This document shows positions 43,627-53,725 of a stretch of 55,483 nt of DNA, in pieces (within the stretch, counting starts at the first letter, position 1; every line of letters starts with the position of its first letter). Below the pieces are notes generated by a model. That model was not told the origin of the DNA and did not search any database. It worked only from the letters and a program-made list of their open reading frames with translations. This DNA comes from Negativicutes bacterium (GTDB lineage: Bacteria; Bacillota; Negativicutes; JAAYSF01): contig JAQWAQ010000005.1 of NCBI GenBank assembly GCA_028707635.1, positions 1-55,483 of the forward strand, given 5' to 3'. Made by a program: the position numbers and the translations under genes.

Positions 43627-43703
43627 AAGTGAGACTTGGTTCAGATGGAGTTTTAACTCCACCTGAATCCTGCCCAAACCGGATCCAAGGACTTACTTCA
43701 CTT
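43627..43703 (-). repeat. Structured intergenic element ahead of the permease/AAA+ cluster
   Basis: Nested complementary arms: AAGTGA/TCACTT outside, TTGG/CCAA next, and an inner 12-bp stem with one mismatch (43640-43651 with 43656-43667). It sits between the secF terminator and the permease gene, in the presumed leader of the permease transcript. It could be a dispersed repeat (REP-like) or a cis-regulatory RNA; no known riboswitch class is recognised. Confidence 0.45.
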
Positions 43704-43738
43704 ACAGAAGAGGGGGAGTCTTAGAGCGGCTTAGTCAT

Positions 43739-43778
43739 CGGATAAAATAGCGGCTGTTGGTTTTCACCAACAGCCGCT
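43739..43778 (-). terminator. Rho-independent terminator after secF
   Basis: A perfect 12-bp stem (AGCGGCTGTTGG/CCAACAGCCGCT, 43749-43778) with a six-base loop is followed by ATTTTATCC on the minus strand. It lies 15 bases beyond the secF stop. Confidence 0.88.
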
Positions 43779-43792
43779 ACAATGACTATGTA

Positions 43793-44701
43793 TTATTTAG
43801 CGCCTTTTGACCTGGCAACTAGGCGCTGACGGTCAACATACTCTTTCCACATTACCCAGATTGGGCTCCCGATAAATATAGAAGAATATGCCCCGGCAGA
43901 TACGCCGATTATAAGCGCAAGCGAAAAATTCTTGGTGGTCTCACCGCCAAAAACGTATAAAGATGTGGCGGCAAAGAGAACGGTAAGAACTGTATAGATT
44001 GACCGCGTCATTGTCTGCCAAATACTGCGATTAACTAACTCTTTGAAGCCCTCACCTTTGCGGTGAGTCTTTAAGTTTTCGCGAATACGGTCAAATATGA
44101 CGATTGTATCATTGATTGAATAACCTATAATGGTCAAAAGTGCTGCTACAAAAGTAGCATCAACTTCCTTCTGCAATAATGAGAACGCGCCTAACATAAT
44201 CAAAACATCATGCACAAGCGTAAGAATTCCTGATACCGCAAATTTGAACTCAAACCGATAGGTAATATACACTATCATAAAAACCCATGAAAGGATGACG
44301 GCAAGAATCGCGTTGCGAGTAAGCTCTTCTCCCACAACTGCACCGACTTTTTCTACCCTTAATACTTCAAAAGCGCCAAGCCTTTCGCCCACATCATTCA
44401 AGACAATCCGTCTTTCATCTTCTCCTAGGACATGAGTTCTAATCAATACATTAGTTGCTGATTCCACCTGACCGGTCGCTGCCAGCTGTATTGTACTATT
44501 TTCCATTTGATGATCTTTCAAAACATCCCGCACTTCCACAACAGTCACCGGACGAGCAAATTTTAAATCGAGCAGAGTGCCACCAGTGAAATCAATACCT
44601 AAGTTAAACCCCTGCACAGCCATCGAAATTAGTCCCGGTATTAAAATCAGCGCGGAGAGCAGGAACCACCAGTATCGTTTGCCAACAATATCGAATTTCA
44701 T
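43793..44701 (-). CDS. secF: Protein translocase subunit SecF
   Basis: A 302-residue SecF with six membrane segments. GFNLGIDFTGGTLLDLKF near residues 31-48, GYSINDTIVIFDRIREN near 190-206 and the Thr/Arg-rich SIWQTMTRSIYT are the family markers. With SecD it uses the proton motive force to pull exported proteins through SecYEG. The 12-base gap from secD shows one operon. It ends in a strong terminator. Confidence 0.96.
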   Translation of the reverse strand: MKFDIVGKRYWWFLLSALILIPGLISMAVQGFNLGIDFTGGTLLDLKFARPVTVVEVRDVLKDHQMENSTIQLAATGQVESATNVLIRTHVLGEDERRIVLNDVGERLGAFEVLRVEKVGAVVGEELTRNAILAVILSWVFMIVYITYRFEFKFAVSGILTLVHDVLIMLGAFSLLQKEVDATFVAALLTIIGYSINDTIVIFDRIRENLKTHRKGEGFKELVNRSIWQTMTRSIYTVLTVLFAATSLYVFGGETTKNFSLALIIGVSAGAYSSIFIGSPIWVMWKEYVDRQRLVARSKGAK

Positions 44702-44713
44702 TGTAAATCCCCC

Positions 44714-45904
44714 CTACGCCCCAAATACTTTGCCGTTTTTAATTACGTTGGCATTCATCAGCAGCTTTAGCATATGTCTGGTTATTGTTAGTGCTGTGAA
44801 CATACTTAGAAGAATGCCGATGCCAAGCGTAATCGCAAAGCCTTTAATCGGGCCTGTACCCAGGAAGAATAAAACACCTGCTGCAATTAACGTTGTAAGA
44901 TTCGAGTCAAGAATCGTAGTAAACGCACGATTAAATCCAGCATCCATGGCCGCCCGCAAGGTCTTGCCCGCACGATATTCTTCTTTGAAACGTTCAAATA
45001 TCAATACGTTTGCATCAACTGCCATACCAATAGACAAAATAATGCCCGCAATACCAGGTAGCGTTAAAGTCGCATTCAACATCTTTAGTGCAAGCAACAC
45101 CATTAATACATATAACAGCAGAGAAATATTGGCCACTAAACCTGACAGACGATAAAAGAGCAACATGAATATTACTATCGCCGCTGTACCCACAGTAAAG
45201 GCAAACTGGCTTTTTTCCTTAGAGTCTTGTCCAAGAGTTGGGCCAACTGTTCTGGTCTCTAATACATCAACTTTAACTGGCAGCGAACCAGACCGTAGCA
45301 GAATAGCTAATTGCTGCGCTTCTTCGATTGACCGATTACCGGTGATCACTGCTTTACCACTCGGGATAGCTTCTTCCACAACAGGACTTGTTAACACCTG
45401 TTTATCCAACAAGATGGCAATATGTTTACCAACATTCTTAGCCGTCAAGTCAGCAAATAGTTTTGCGCCTTCGTCAGAGAACTCCAAGGATACTAAGTTT
45501 CTTTTTGATGGATCAATCTGCGCCTTGGCATCTTTTAAATCTTTACCTGTTAAAACGGTAGCGCCACTTTCATCTTGAAATTCCAAGAGAGCAGTTTTAC
45601 CCAACATATCAATTGCCTTTTCCGGATCTTTTACGCCGGGCAACTCAACAATAATCCGCCTATCACCCTGTCGCTGGATGATGGGCTCTGTTAATCCCAG
45701 TTCATTTACACGTCGTTCAATAATTTTAACAACACGTTGCACCGCATCTTCATCCACTTTGGCCTCTGGTGTATCTACCGCTTCCAACACAACGTGAGTT
45801 CCACCCTGTAAATCAAGACCCTGTTTGATAGAAGTAGCAAGGGGCAAAATATAATAGCAAAACAAGCCAATAATTGCGGCTGCAGCTATTAGGAATTTAG
45901 TCAT
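44714..45904 (-). CDS. secD: Protein translocase subunit SecD
   Basis: A 396-residue, short Gram-positive-style SecD with a membrane helix at the start, the D1-D4 motifs (LDLQGGTHVVLEAVDTPE, GDRRIIVELPGVKDPEKA) and the C-terminal transporter half with GIAGIILSIGMAVDANVLIF and GFNRAFTTILDSNLTTLI. It works with SecF. ATG 45904 is chosen; TTG alternatives at 45919 and 45934 are in frame with no better ribosome site. A near-consensus promoter lies upstream. yajC is separated from it by fau and an HD gene, unlike the usual yajC-secDF order. Confidence 0.95.
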   Translation of the reverse strand: MTKFLIAAAAIIGLFCYYILPLATSIKQGLDLQGGTHVVLEAVDTPEAKVDEDAVQRVVKIIERRVNELGLTEPIIQRQGDRRIIVELPGVKDPEKAIDMLGKTALLEFQDESGATVLTGKDLKDAKAQIDPSKRNLVSLEFSDEGAKLFADLTAKNVGKHIAILLDKQVLTSPVVEEAIPSGKAVITGNRSIEEAQQLAILLRSGSLPVKVDVLETRTVGPTLGQDSKEKSQFAFTVGTAAIVIFMLLFYRLSGLVANISLLLYVLMVLLALKMLNATLTLPGIAGIILSIGMAVDANVLIFERFKEEYRAGKTLRAAMDAGFNRAFTTILDSNLTTLIAAGVLFFLGTGPIKGFAITLGIGILLSMFTALTITRHMLKLLMNANVIKNGKVFGA

Positions 45905-45965
45905 ATTCCCCCATCTCAAAAGTTTCTCCCCCAATCTTGTCTAATCATCAACTTCATCCACAAGT

Positions 45966-45995
45966 ATTATATCTGGATTATTATGACACTGTCAA
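45966..45995 (-). promoter_or_regulatory. Sigma-A promoter of secDF
   Basis: Minus strand TTGACA (45990-45995), 18 bases, TATAAT (45966-45971): both hexamers perfect, spacer one longer than optimal. It lies about 60 bases upstream of the secD start, inside the gap after the HD gene. Confidence 0.82.
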
Positions 45996-46009
45996 TCAAT
46001 GGATATACT

Positions 46010-46675
46010 CTACAATAAACGATTGTCGTTTATAATTAGCCCAAACCGGCAATTTAAAAACTCTGCGGCTCGCCGACACATAACCATTCGTGACAAAAAT
46101 ATCTCAAAATATTCCATAACCGGACATATATGTGTATCAATTTTGACTTCAAGGGTTATTGTCTGCAGTTTTTTGTCAACTTTAATAATGCTATTATCAG
46201 CTGCATAATTCACACGGTCATGTATTTCAAATTTTGCAAAATCCTTTGTCGTAACTCGCGCGCGAAAAACATCAGATTTGTCAGATAAGATTAATGCTGA
46301 AGCAACATGATTTACAGCATTACCGCGTTCTTCTTCATGATTGCCAATTGCTGAAATTACCAGAGCAATTTCTTCCGGCGGCATCCCCATCCGCACCAGT
46401 TTTTCATAAGCAATCACTGCGCCTGTACCTCCATGATTATAACGGTTCACCATATTTGCGATATCATGCAGGTAACCAGCAACTGCAGCAATTTCACAAT
46501 CACGTTCACTATAATCAAGGCAGTTTAGAATATAATACGCCCGATCGGCAACGATCGTCGCATGGCGCCGTCCATGTTCAGTAAAACCGAGCTGGCTTAA
46601 ATACTCGGTACTACGAGATAAATAAACATTAATCTCGTAATCTTGTTTCAATTTCTCTAATGTGACCTTTTCCAC
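46010..46675 (-). CDS. HD-domain phosphohydrolase-like protein
   Basis: A 221-residue protein. HGRRHATIVADRAYYI near residues 34-49, then the HD motif in AAVAGYLHDIANM near 64-76, and IGNHEEERG near 111 make an HD-family metal phosphohydrolase fold. The C-terminal about 90 residues (RVNYAADNSIIKVDKKLQTI...) are not recognised. A GTG start at 46675 follows GGAGG. It lies between fau and secD. The substrate is unknown; nucleotide or cyclic-dinucleotide hydrolysis are possibilities. Confidence 0.82.
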   Translation of the reverse strand: MEKVTLEKLKQDYEINVYLSRSTEYLSQLGFTEHGRRHATIVADRAYYILNCLDYSERDCEIAAVAGYLHDIANMVNRYNHGGTGAVIAYEKLVRMGMPPEEIALVISAIGNHEEERGNAVNHVASALILSDKSDVFRARVTTKDFAKFEIHDRVNYAADNSIIKVDKKLQTITLEVKIDTHICPVMEYFEIFLSRMVMCRRAAEFLNCRFGLIINDNRLL

Positions 46676-46713
46676 TCAATTGCCTCCTTGTCATTTGATT
46701 AGCTTACAATAGG

Positions 46714-46749
46714 AAAGGCAAAATGCAACATCAGTTACATTTTGCCTTT
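46714..46749 (-). terminator. Terminator overlapping the fau stop codon
   Basis: A perfect 12-bp inverted repeat (AAAGGCAAAATG/CATTTTGCCTTT, 46714-46725 with 46738-46749) encloses the fau stop codon (46735-46737) at the loop border. On the minus strand it is followed by CCTATTG, so the T-tract is only that of the arm; termination may be weak. Confidence 0.6.
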
Positions 46750-47361
46750 CTTGCAATTAAATATTCCCTTTTCGGTTATTAAATACCGAACAGAAAGATC
46801 GTGCGGTTCTTTGGGAACACTTTGTAAAACATTTTTCGACCAACACAACCCTACTGTTATTGCCTTTGTTGCCGTAGGCAAAAATCGATCATAATAACCT
46901 GCTCCCATACCCAACCGATAGCCATATTCATCGAAAGCAATCCCAGGTATCACTATTAATTCAATAATAGCTGGATTGACAATCCACAGTTTTTGCGGAT
47001 TCGGTATAAGCAAATTTTTAAACTTACCGGGAATTAAGTCTTGAAAGCCATCAATTACGGCCGCATCCATAACGCCCCATGTATCTCTTAAATGAGGCAC
47101 ACTAACCTGTTTAGCATTAGTCCAAGCATGCTCAAAAACAGCTGTTATTTGTGGCTCGCCAGGCATCGGCGTGTATAACATAATCTGATTGGCATTATTA
47201 TAGATATCCCATTTTAAAAGGGCATTAATTATCTGATTACTATAGTCAACAATAGTATCATCCGATAACTTCCTGCGTTCGCTCAGAATACGTTGTCGCA
47301 AATCCTTTTTAATGTCTTTAACTGTTTGGAAATCCAAATTCCCGAACTGATTATTTTTCAT
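46735..47361 (-). CDS. 5-formyltetrahydrofolate cyclo-ligase
   Basis: About 208 residues. KDLRQRILSERRKL near the N-terminus (ATP/phosphate binding), MLYTPMPGEPQI, VIPGIAFDEYGYRLGMGAGY and YDRFLPTA are the family signature. It converts 5-formyl-THF to 5,10-methenyl-THF using ATP, returning a stored folate to one-carbon metabolism. No clear ribosome site is seen and the start overlaps the end of yajC, so translation probably couples to yajC; ATG 47361 is my choice and longer starts up to 47388 are possible. Confidence 0.9.
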   Translation of the reverse strand: MKNNQFGNLDFQTVKDIKKDLRQRILSERRKLSDDTIVDYSNQIINALLKWDIYNNANQIMLYTPMPGEPQITAVFEHAWTNAKQVSVPHLRDTWGVMDAAVIDGFQDLIPGKFKNLLIPNPQKLWIVNPAIIELIVIPGIAFDEYGYRLGMGAGYYDRFLPTATKAITVGLCWSKNVLQSVPKEPHDLSVRYLITEKGIFNCKKGKM

Positions 47362-47641
47362 TTTTTTGGGCATTTTGAAAACTAGCAACAGCAGTCCGCG
47401 AGATATCTACTTCAACTTTCTCGGATATCTTTATGGTGACAGATTTATCGGTTAATCCGGTAATTGTACCATAAACCCCGCCGATCGTCACAATGCGATC
47501 ACCTTTTTTAAGACTGTCAAGCATTTCCGCGCGCCGTTTTTGCTCCTTCTTCTGCGGCCGGTATAATAAAAAATAGAAAATCACACCCATTAATACTATT
47601 GGACCATACTGGGCAAGACCCGTAATTACATCTGGAGACAT
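47351..47641 (-). CDS. yajC: Preprotein translocase subunit YajC
   Basis: A 96-residue YajC with one N-terminal membrane helix (ITGLAQYGPIVLMGVIFYFL), the family motif LYRPQKKEQKRRAEML and GDRIVTIGGVYGTITG. It associates with SecDF. ATG 47641 follows AGGAGG; an upstream start at 47665 lies before that site. It follows tgt by about 60 bases, the usual queA-tgt-yajC order. Confidence 0.95.
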   Translation of the reverse strand: MSPDVITGLAQYGPIVLMGVIFYFLLYRPQKKEQKRRAEMLDSLKKGDRIVTIGGVYGTITGLTDKSVTIKISEKVEVDISRTAVASFQNAQKNEK

Positions 47642-47704
47642 TTCAATATTCACCTCCTGTATCATTTTCTTGACATGAATTCAACGCGTCAGCAGCTAAT
47701 TCCT

Positions 47705-48829
<1,125 letters not shown>

Positions 48830-48844
48830 TCACACGATCACAGC

Positions 48845-49864
48845 TTAGTAAATAAACATAGCATCGCCAAAGCTAAAAAACCGGTATTGTTGCTCAACAG
48901 CTTCTTTATATGCATTCAGTACATGATGCCTACCAGCAAAAGCGCTAATTAGCATTAACAAGGTAGATTTAGGTAAATGAAAATTAGTAACTATTGCATC
49001 AATAATTTCAAACTGATACCCTGGATAAATAAAAATCTCTGTCCAACCGCTTTTCGGCTCAACTAAGCCATTCCTATTTGAACTTTCCAGGGTTCGAATA
49101 CTTGTGGTTCCAACAGCGATTACCTTATTACCCTTCGCTTTAGTAGCATTAATGATATCTGCAGTTTCTTGCGAAATTGAATAATATTCTCGATGCATCA
49201 CATGTTGTGTTACATCTTCTACTGTAACCGGGCGGAAGGTGCCTAAACCTACGTGCAGAGTAACAAACGCTAAGTTGACCCCTTTAGCCTTTAGTAAATT
49301 CATTAAATGTGTTGTAAAATGCAAACCTGCTGTTGGAGCAGCCGCCGATCCACGTTCTCTTGCATAGACAGTCTGATACCGCTCCTTGTCAAGCAATTGC
49401 TCTTTAATATAGGGCGGCAAGGGCGTTTCGCCCAGCTTATCAAGTATTTCTTCAAAGATTCCAGTATATTTAAATTTTACAACACGGCCACCGAAATCAG
49501 TCGTATCTAATATTTCACAGCTAAGTTCCTCGCCAAATTCAACAACAGTACCAGGACGGGCCTTTTTCCCCGGCTTGACGAGGGCCTCCCATTCGTTACC
49601 ACTATTCCGGTTAAGTAAAAACACCTCAATTTTCGCACCGGTTCTAGCCTTTGATCCAATCAACCTTGCGGGAATCACTTTGGTATCATTAAAAACCAGG
49701 GTATCCCCTGGCTGTAGGTATTCCGGTAAATTATAAAAAGTTTTATGCGTAAGCACACCCGTCTCGGCCTCTAAAACCATCAGTCTCGAATGGTCTCTAG
49801 GCTCTATTGGGCTTTGTGCAATAAGCTTTTCGGGTAAGTAATATTCATAATCAGATAAGAACAT
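48845..49864 (-). CDS. queA: S-adenosylmethionine:tRNA ribosyltransferase-isomerase QueA
   Basis: A 339-residue protein, full family length. It begins [20 protein letters not shown], then [36 protein letters not shown] and [17 protein letters not shown]. It adds the epoxy-cyclopentenediol ring from SAM to preQ1 in tRNA. ATG 49864 has AAGGAG upstream. It precedes tgt and follows a SpoIID/LytB gene. Confidence 0.96.
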   Translation of the reverse strand: MFLSDYEYYLPEKLIAQSPIEPRDHSRLMVLEAETGVLTHKTFYNLPEYLQPGDTLVFNDTKVIPARLIGSKARTGAKIEVFLLNRNSGNEWEALVKPGKKARPGTVVEFGEELSCEILDTTDFGGRVVKFKYTGIFEEILDKLGETPLPPYIKEQLLDKERYQTVYARERGSAAAPTAGLHFTTHLMNLLKAKGVNLAFVTLHVGLGTFRPVTVEDVTQHVMHREYYSISQETADIINATKAKGNKVIAVGTTSIRTLESSNRNGLVEPKSGWTEIFIYPGYQFEIIDAIVTNFHLPKSTLLMLISAFAGRHHVLNAYKEAVEQQYRFFSFGDAMFIY

Positions 49865-49876
49865 CAAGAAACTCCT

Positions 49877-51214
49877 TTATCTATATGCCTTTTTGATATC
49901 CACACCTTGATAATAGTGTTTCAATATCTCTTTAAAATATGTAGAATCCCCTTTAGGGGCAGTCTCGGCCATTGCTTTTGCCCCCCACTGTGACAAGCCA
50001 ATACCATGTCCCCAGCCAGAACCATTGAACACCACTGTATCGTTGGTCTGATTAGAAATACGATAGATCCCGCCTTTGTCGTTCAAAAAGGGCTTTTGCT
50101 TATATGCCGGTAAATTCACATCCACTTCTTTTGTCTGGTGATCGCCAGCACTGTCAGTAATCTCAAATTCAAGAGGTTTTTGAAGAGAAACAATAACTGC
50201 AATGTCAAACAATGTGCTATTTAACGCTAAAATACTGCGGATTTTATTGCCGGGAATATAGGCTGTTCCATTTGTTCCGACAAAACGAATTTCCTTGACC
50301 CTACCAGATACGCCACGATCAGCTGAATGAACCGGCTGCTTAGTCAGTGATGACAATTCAATAGCACGTAGACTACCTACATTATAACCGGCAATTTTTA
50401 ATAACGCCTCAAGTTCACGAACAGTATACTTTTTTTCCCATTTATAGTAGGGCGCTTTTTGATCATAATCTGCTACCCCTTGAAGATAGGGATAGGCCCC
50501 GCCCCAGACATTTTCGCTATTTTCAGTATAACCACCGGAGCTACTGTGAAAATAGGCCGAAATCAATTTGCCTTGATAATAAATTGCCTCACCATAGGTT
50601 GCGTCTACAGCTTTCGTCGCACCATTAGCCTCGCTGTCCCGACCACCATATACCTGACAATCAGTCGTTGCGCAGACATCATAGCCATCATTCTTGTGTT
50701 TATTGAGACTAGCCAAAGCATAAGTCCTAGCTGCCACCACCTGAGCCTTTACAGCCTCAACCGGCCAATCAGGAGATATTTCTTTAGCAATAACTCCAAG
50801 CAAATATTCCTCTAATGGTAGCGTGTTAACTACCGTCAGGCCCTTCTTTCCAATCGTCTGATGGAGGCTAATCTGCCCACGATACCGTCGGCGATTAACA
50901 TCATTATAACATTCGCCTTTAACCTCTTTTAAAGTAATCACGAGATTTTTATATTTAATGGCTTTGCCGTTAACAGTCATCTGTGATCCAGTTGAACTTA
51001 TACTAACCTTCTCATTTGGCTTATATTTGGCAATTACCTTATTAGTATCACTGTCTATTATACTGAAATCAATATTTGCTGACACGACAACATTAGGCTG
51101 ATTAGACAGAATACCAACCCTAATATCAGGTTCTTTTGACATACTCTGATAAGCGTAGCCCGGAAGAACAAAACTACATAGGATAAGCACCAGACACATA
51201 ATCCTTGTTCTCAA
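49877..51214 (-). CDS. SpoIID/LytB domain protein (peptidoglycan-associated)
   Basis: A 445-residue secreted protein with a signal segment (MCLVLILCSFVLPGYAYQ), an N-terminal beta-rich part, then the SpoIID domain: GVIAKEISPDWPVEAVKAQV, AARTYALASLNKH, YGGRDSEANGATKAVDATYG, YFHSSSGGYTENSENVWGG and GSGWGHGIGLSQWGAKAMAE. SpoIID is a lytic transglycosylase of engulfment; LytB-type relatives enhance amidases. The conserved catalytic Glu region in KEISPDW is present. TTG 51214 follows GAGGAG. Lying between DUF2905 and queA, it is not beside the usual spoIIQ, so it may be a non-sporulation paralogue. Confidence 0.87.
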   Translation of the reverse strand: MRTRIMCLVLILCSFVLPGYAYQSMSKEPDIRVGILSNQPNVVVSANIDFSIIDSDTNKVIAKYKPNEKVSISSTGSQMTVNGKAIKYKNLVITLKEVKGECYNDVNRRRYRGQISLHQTIGKKGLTVVNTLPLEEYLLGVIAKEISPDWPVEAVKAQVVAARTYALASLNKHKNDGYDVCATTDCQVYGGRDSEANGATKAVDATYGEAIYYQGKLISAYFHSSSGGYTENSENVWGGAYPYLQGVADYDQKAPYYKWEKKYTVRELEALLKIAGYNVGSLRAIELSSLTKQPVHSADRGVSGRVKEIRFVGTNGTAYIPGNKIRSILALNSTLFDIAVIVSLQKPLEFEITDSAGDHQTKEVDVNLPAYKQKPFLNDKGGIYRISNQTNDTVVFNGSGWGHGIGLSQWGAKAMAETAPKGDSTYFKEILKHYYQGVDIKKAYR

Positions 51215-51231
51215 AACAAAGTCTCCTCTCG

Positions 51232-51459
51232 CTATCGTCTACCGAAAATATTAAAGATAATAGTAAGAATGATGCTAATTAAGATCGAAGAAACGATGGG
51301 AAAGTAAAACCCGAAGCGTTCACCCTCGATCCGGATATCACCTGGTAATCGCCCAAAACTGATTGCTTTTCCCCCGAAGTGAATAATAAGCCCCACTACA
51401 AACAACATGACTCCAAAAGCCATCAATGTCTTGCCGAATGAATCAAAACCAAAGGGCAA
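51232..51459 (-). CDS. DUF2905 small membrane protein
   Basis: A 75-residue protein with two membrane helices (LMAFGVMLFVVGLIIHFG and FPIVSSILISIILTIIFNIF) separated by KAISFGRLPGDIRIEGERF, the typical DUF2905 pattern. It lies in the ruvC-ruvA-ruvB operon, as in many Firmicutes, just after ruvB. Function unknown. TTG 51459 follows AGGAATTAGC. Confidence 0.85.
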   Translation of the reverse strand: MPFGFDSFGKTLMAFGVMLFVVGLIIHFGGKAISFGRLPGDIRIEGERFGFYFPIVSSILISIILTIIFNIFGRR

Positions 51460-51481
51460 GCTAATTCCTCCTTTTGGGCAG

Positions 51482-52489
51482 TTAATCTGATGAAGGTTGT
51501 TTTAAGCCTAAATGTTGATACGCCGCCCGCGTTACAATCCGCCCGCGCGGTGTCCTATTTAAAAACCCCAACTGCAACAAAAATGGCTCATATACGTCTT
51601 CAATCGTTTCGGTTTCCTCGCTAATAGAGGCCGCTAAAGTATCAATTCCCACAGGACCGCCGTCAAATTTTTCTATGATTGCCTTCAGCATGTTGCGATC
51701 AACATTATCAAGGCCACACTCGTCGACTTCAAGCATAAGAAGTGCTTTACAAGCAATCTCACGAGTAATAACGCCATTGCCGGCAATCTGAGCGTAATCA
51801 CGAACCCGTTTAAGCAAGCGATTGGCAATACGCGGTGTTCCTCGTGAACGTTTGGCAATTTCTGTAGCACCATCAATGTCAATCTTAACCTTTAAAATTT
51901 CAGCGGCTCGCTTTACAATACATACAAGATGCTCAGTCTCATAGTACTCCAACCTGGCTATTACCCCGAAACGGTCACGTAATGGCGCGGCTAATGCTCC
52001 GGCTCTGGTCGTTGCTCCAACCAATGTAAAAGGCGCTAAATCGAGCCTAATTGACCGCGCACTAGGACCCTTCCCAATAACAATATCAAGAGCGTAATCT
52101 TCCATCGCTGCGTATAATACCTCTTCAACATTGCGCGATAAGCGATGTACCTCATCAATAAACAAGACGTCTTTTTCGCTTAGATTAGTCAAAATTGCTG
52201 CCAAGTCCCCAGCACGCTCAATTGCCGGTCCAGAGGTAATTCGAAAATTCACCCCAAGTTCATTGGCAATAATAGCCGCTAAGGTAGTTTTGCCTAAGCC
52301 AGGAGGTCCATAAAGTAAAACATGATCTAAAGCCTCACCACGCGAAAGAGCCGCTTTAACAAAAATAGTCAAATTTGATTTAACTTTATCTTGTCCAATA
52401 TACTCTGCAAAACGCCTTGGTCGTAAACTATATTGCCAATTATCAACTTCTTGCTCCACACCTGAAATAACTCTAGAATCCATATCCAT
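51482..52489 (-). CDS. ruvB: Holliday junction branch migration ATPase RuvB
   Basis: A 335-residue AAA+ motor. Walker [10 protein letters not shown], Walker [16 protein letters not shown], sensor-1 LVGATTRAG, arginine-finger [14 protein letters not shown] and the C-terminal winged helix ([17 protein letters not shown]) are all present. It drives branch migration of Holliday junctions with RuvA. The gene begins two bases before ruvA ends. Confidence 0.97.
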   Translation of the reverse strand: MDMDSRVISGVEQEVDNWQYSLRPRRFAEYIGQDKVKSNLTIFVKAALSRGEALDHVLLYGPPGLGKTTLAAIIANELGVNFRITSGPAIERAGDLAAILTNLSEKDVLFIDEVHRLSRNVEEVLYAAMEDYALDIVIGKGPSARSIRLDLAPFTLVGATTRAGALAAPLRDRFGVIARLEYYETEHLVCIVKRAAEILKVKIDIDGATEIAKRSRGTPRIANRLLKRVRDYAQIAGNGVITREIACKALLMLEVDECGLDNVDRNMLKAIIEKFDGGPVGIDTLAASISEETETIEDVYEPFLLQLGFLNRTPRGRIVTRAAYQHLGLKQPSSD

Positions 52490-52490
52490 A

Positions 52491-53093
52491 TTATCTTCTG
52501 CCGACCTCCTTCAATGCAAGTCGTACAGTATCTTCAGTCGTTTGCCCTGTCTGATAAATTTTTCGTAATACCGGGCTAATTTCTGCATGACTGTAACCTA
52601 AGGTAAGCAAAGCTGCCAAAGCCTCATCAATTACTTCATCGGAATGTTGTATAATTTCAATGCCATTCGACTCCAAATCATTACCTGATTCCATACTGCC
52701 TATTTTGTCCTTAAGTTCCAGTATCAAACGCTCAGCTGTCTTTTTTCCAATGCCAGGCATTTTAGTTAAAACAGTGATATTCTTACTGGCCACAGCGAAA
52801 CGGAACTCGGACGGACTAATAGAAGACAATATCCCCATTGCCACTTTTGGACCAACTCCGGATATCGAAATCAGACTTAAAAACAGCTGGTACTCATCCT
52901 GTGTTAGAAAACCAAATAATGATAATGCATCTTCTCTTACATGAAGATATGTATGAAGAAGCGTTTCCTCTCCCACTGTAATTTTTTTGCGTGTGGGTTC
53001 TGCAATGAAAATCCGGTATCCGAGTCCTTGAACGTCAACAAAACAATAATCATTAAACACCTGGGCTACCTTGCCACGCACAAATCCGATCAT
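52491..53093 (-). CDS. ruvA: Holliday junction branch migration protein RuvA
   Basis: A 200-residue RuvA with an OB-fold ([20 protein letters not shown]), two helix-hairpin-helix motifs ([32 protein letters not shown]) and a C-terminal domain III that contacts RuvB. It tetramerises on four-way junctions. ATG 53093 overlaps the ruvC stop. Confidence 0.97.
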   Translation of the reverse strand: MIGFVRGKVAQVFNDYCFVDVQGLGYRIFIAEPTRKKITVGEETLLHTYLHVREDALSLFGFLTQDEYQLFLSLISISGVGPKVAMGILSSISPSEFRFAVASKNITVLTKMPGIGKKTAERLILELKDKIGSMESGNDLESNGIEIIQHSDEVIDEALAALLTLGYSHAEISPVLRKIYQTGQTTEDTVRLALKEVGRR

Positions 53094-53587
53094 TGTTTAA
53101 TCCCCCACCTGCTGCTCATATGATTTGAATGAGTGGTACAAATCGCAATCGCTAAGGCATCAGCCACATCATCAGGATGTGGCTTGTCCGGTAGATTCAA
53201 AAGTCTCTGTGTCATATAAATGACCTGTTCTTTCGTGGCTTTGCCGTAGCCTACAACTGATTGCTTTACTTGAAGCGGAGTAAACTCGCTTAATTGTACA
53301 TTATGCTGTGCTATTGCCAATAAAATTACACCACGAGCCTGTCCAACAGCCATGGCGGTTGTAACATTTTTATTGAAAAAAAGTTGTTCAACCCCCGCAA
53401 TATCAGGTTTATATTGCTGAATCAATCGACTGATTCCATCAAAAATGATGGCCAGCCTATCTTCTAATTTATATGATGGGCTTGTTTGAATGGCGCCATA
53501 TGTGATTGCCCGTAAACGGCTGCCATCAAGCTCAACCAGACCATATCCACAAATAGCCGTACCTGGATCTATTCCTAATGCGAGCAT
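53090..53587 (-). CDS. ruvC: Holliday junction endonuclease RuvC
   Basis: A 165-residue RNase H-fold resolvase. LGIDPGTAICGYGLVE with catalytic Asp6, VEQLFFNKNVTTAM with the second acidic residue, and the C-terminal PHPDDVADALAIAIC with two more are present. It cuts Holliday junctions symmetrically. GGGAGG lies about nine bases ahead of ATG 53587. A short upstream reading frame with a good ribosome site overlaps its start (see findings). Confidence 0.96.
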   Translation of the reverse strand: MLALGIDPGTAICGYGLVELDGSRLRAITYGAIQTSPSYKLEDRLAIIFDGISRLIQQYKPDIAGVEQLFFNKNVTTAMAVGQARGVILLAIAQHNVQLSEFTPLQVKQSVVGYGKATKEQVIYMTQRLLNLPDKPHPDDVADALAIAICTTHSNHMSSRWGIKQ

Positions 53588-53684
53588 GTAACTGCCTCCC
53601 TTTTAGGGAATTTATTCGACAAAGTCATATTTTACTCCTTTTTTTGCATAATTAGCAAGTACTTAGTACAAAATCAGCTTATTC

Positions 53685-53725
53685 TCAAGCTCAATAAAAA
53701 AGGTAGAGATTTTGCTCTCTACCTT
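53685..53725 (-). terminator. Rho-independent terminator overlapping the BofC-like stop codon
   Basis: A 9-bp stem (AAGGTAGAG/CTCTACCTT, 53700-53708 with 53717-53725) is followed by TTTTTTATTG on the minus strand. The TAG stop (53719-53721) is part of the arm. Confidence 0.9.

Noticed and set aside
44577..45155. A 192-codon plus-strand reading frame opposite secD and secF
   Set aside because: Antisense to secD/secF across their junction; composition reflects the reverse of membrane-protein codons, with no domain recognised.
53629..53658. A TTGCTA-N18-TAAAAT promoter just upstream of ruvC
   Set aside because: Weak hexamers, a long spacer, and it overlaps a strong ribosome site for the short upstream frame, so both cannot be true; not listed as a feature.
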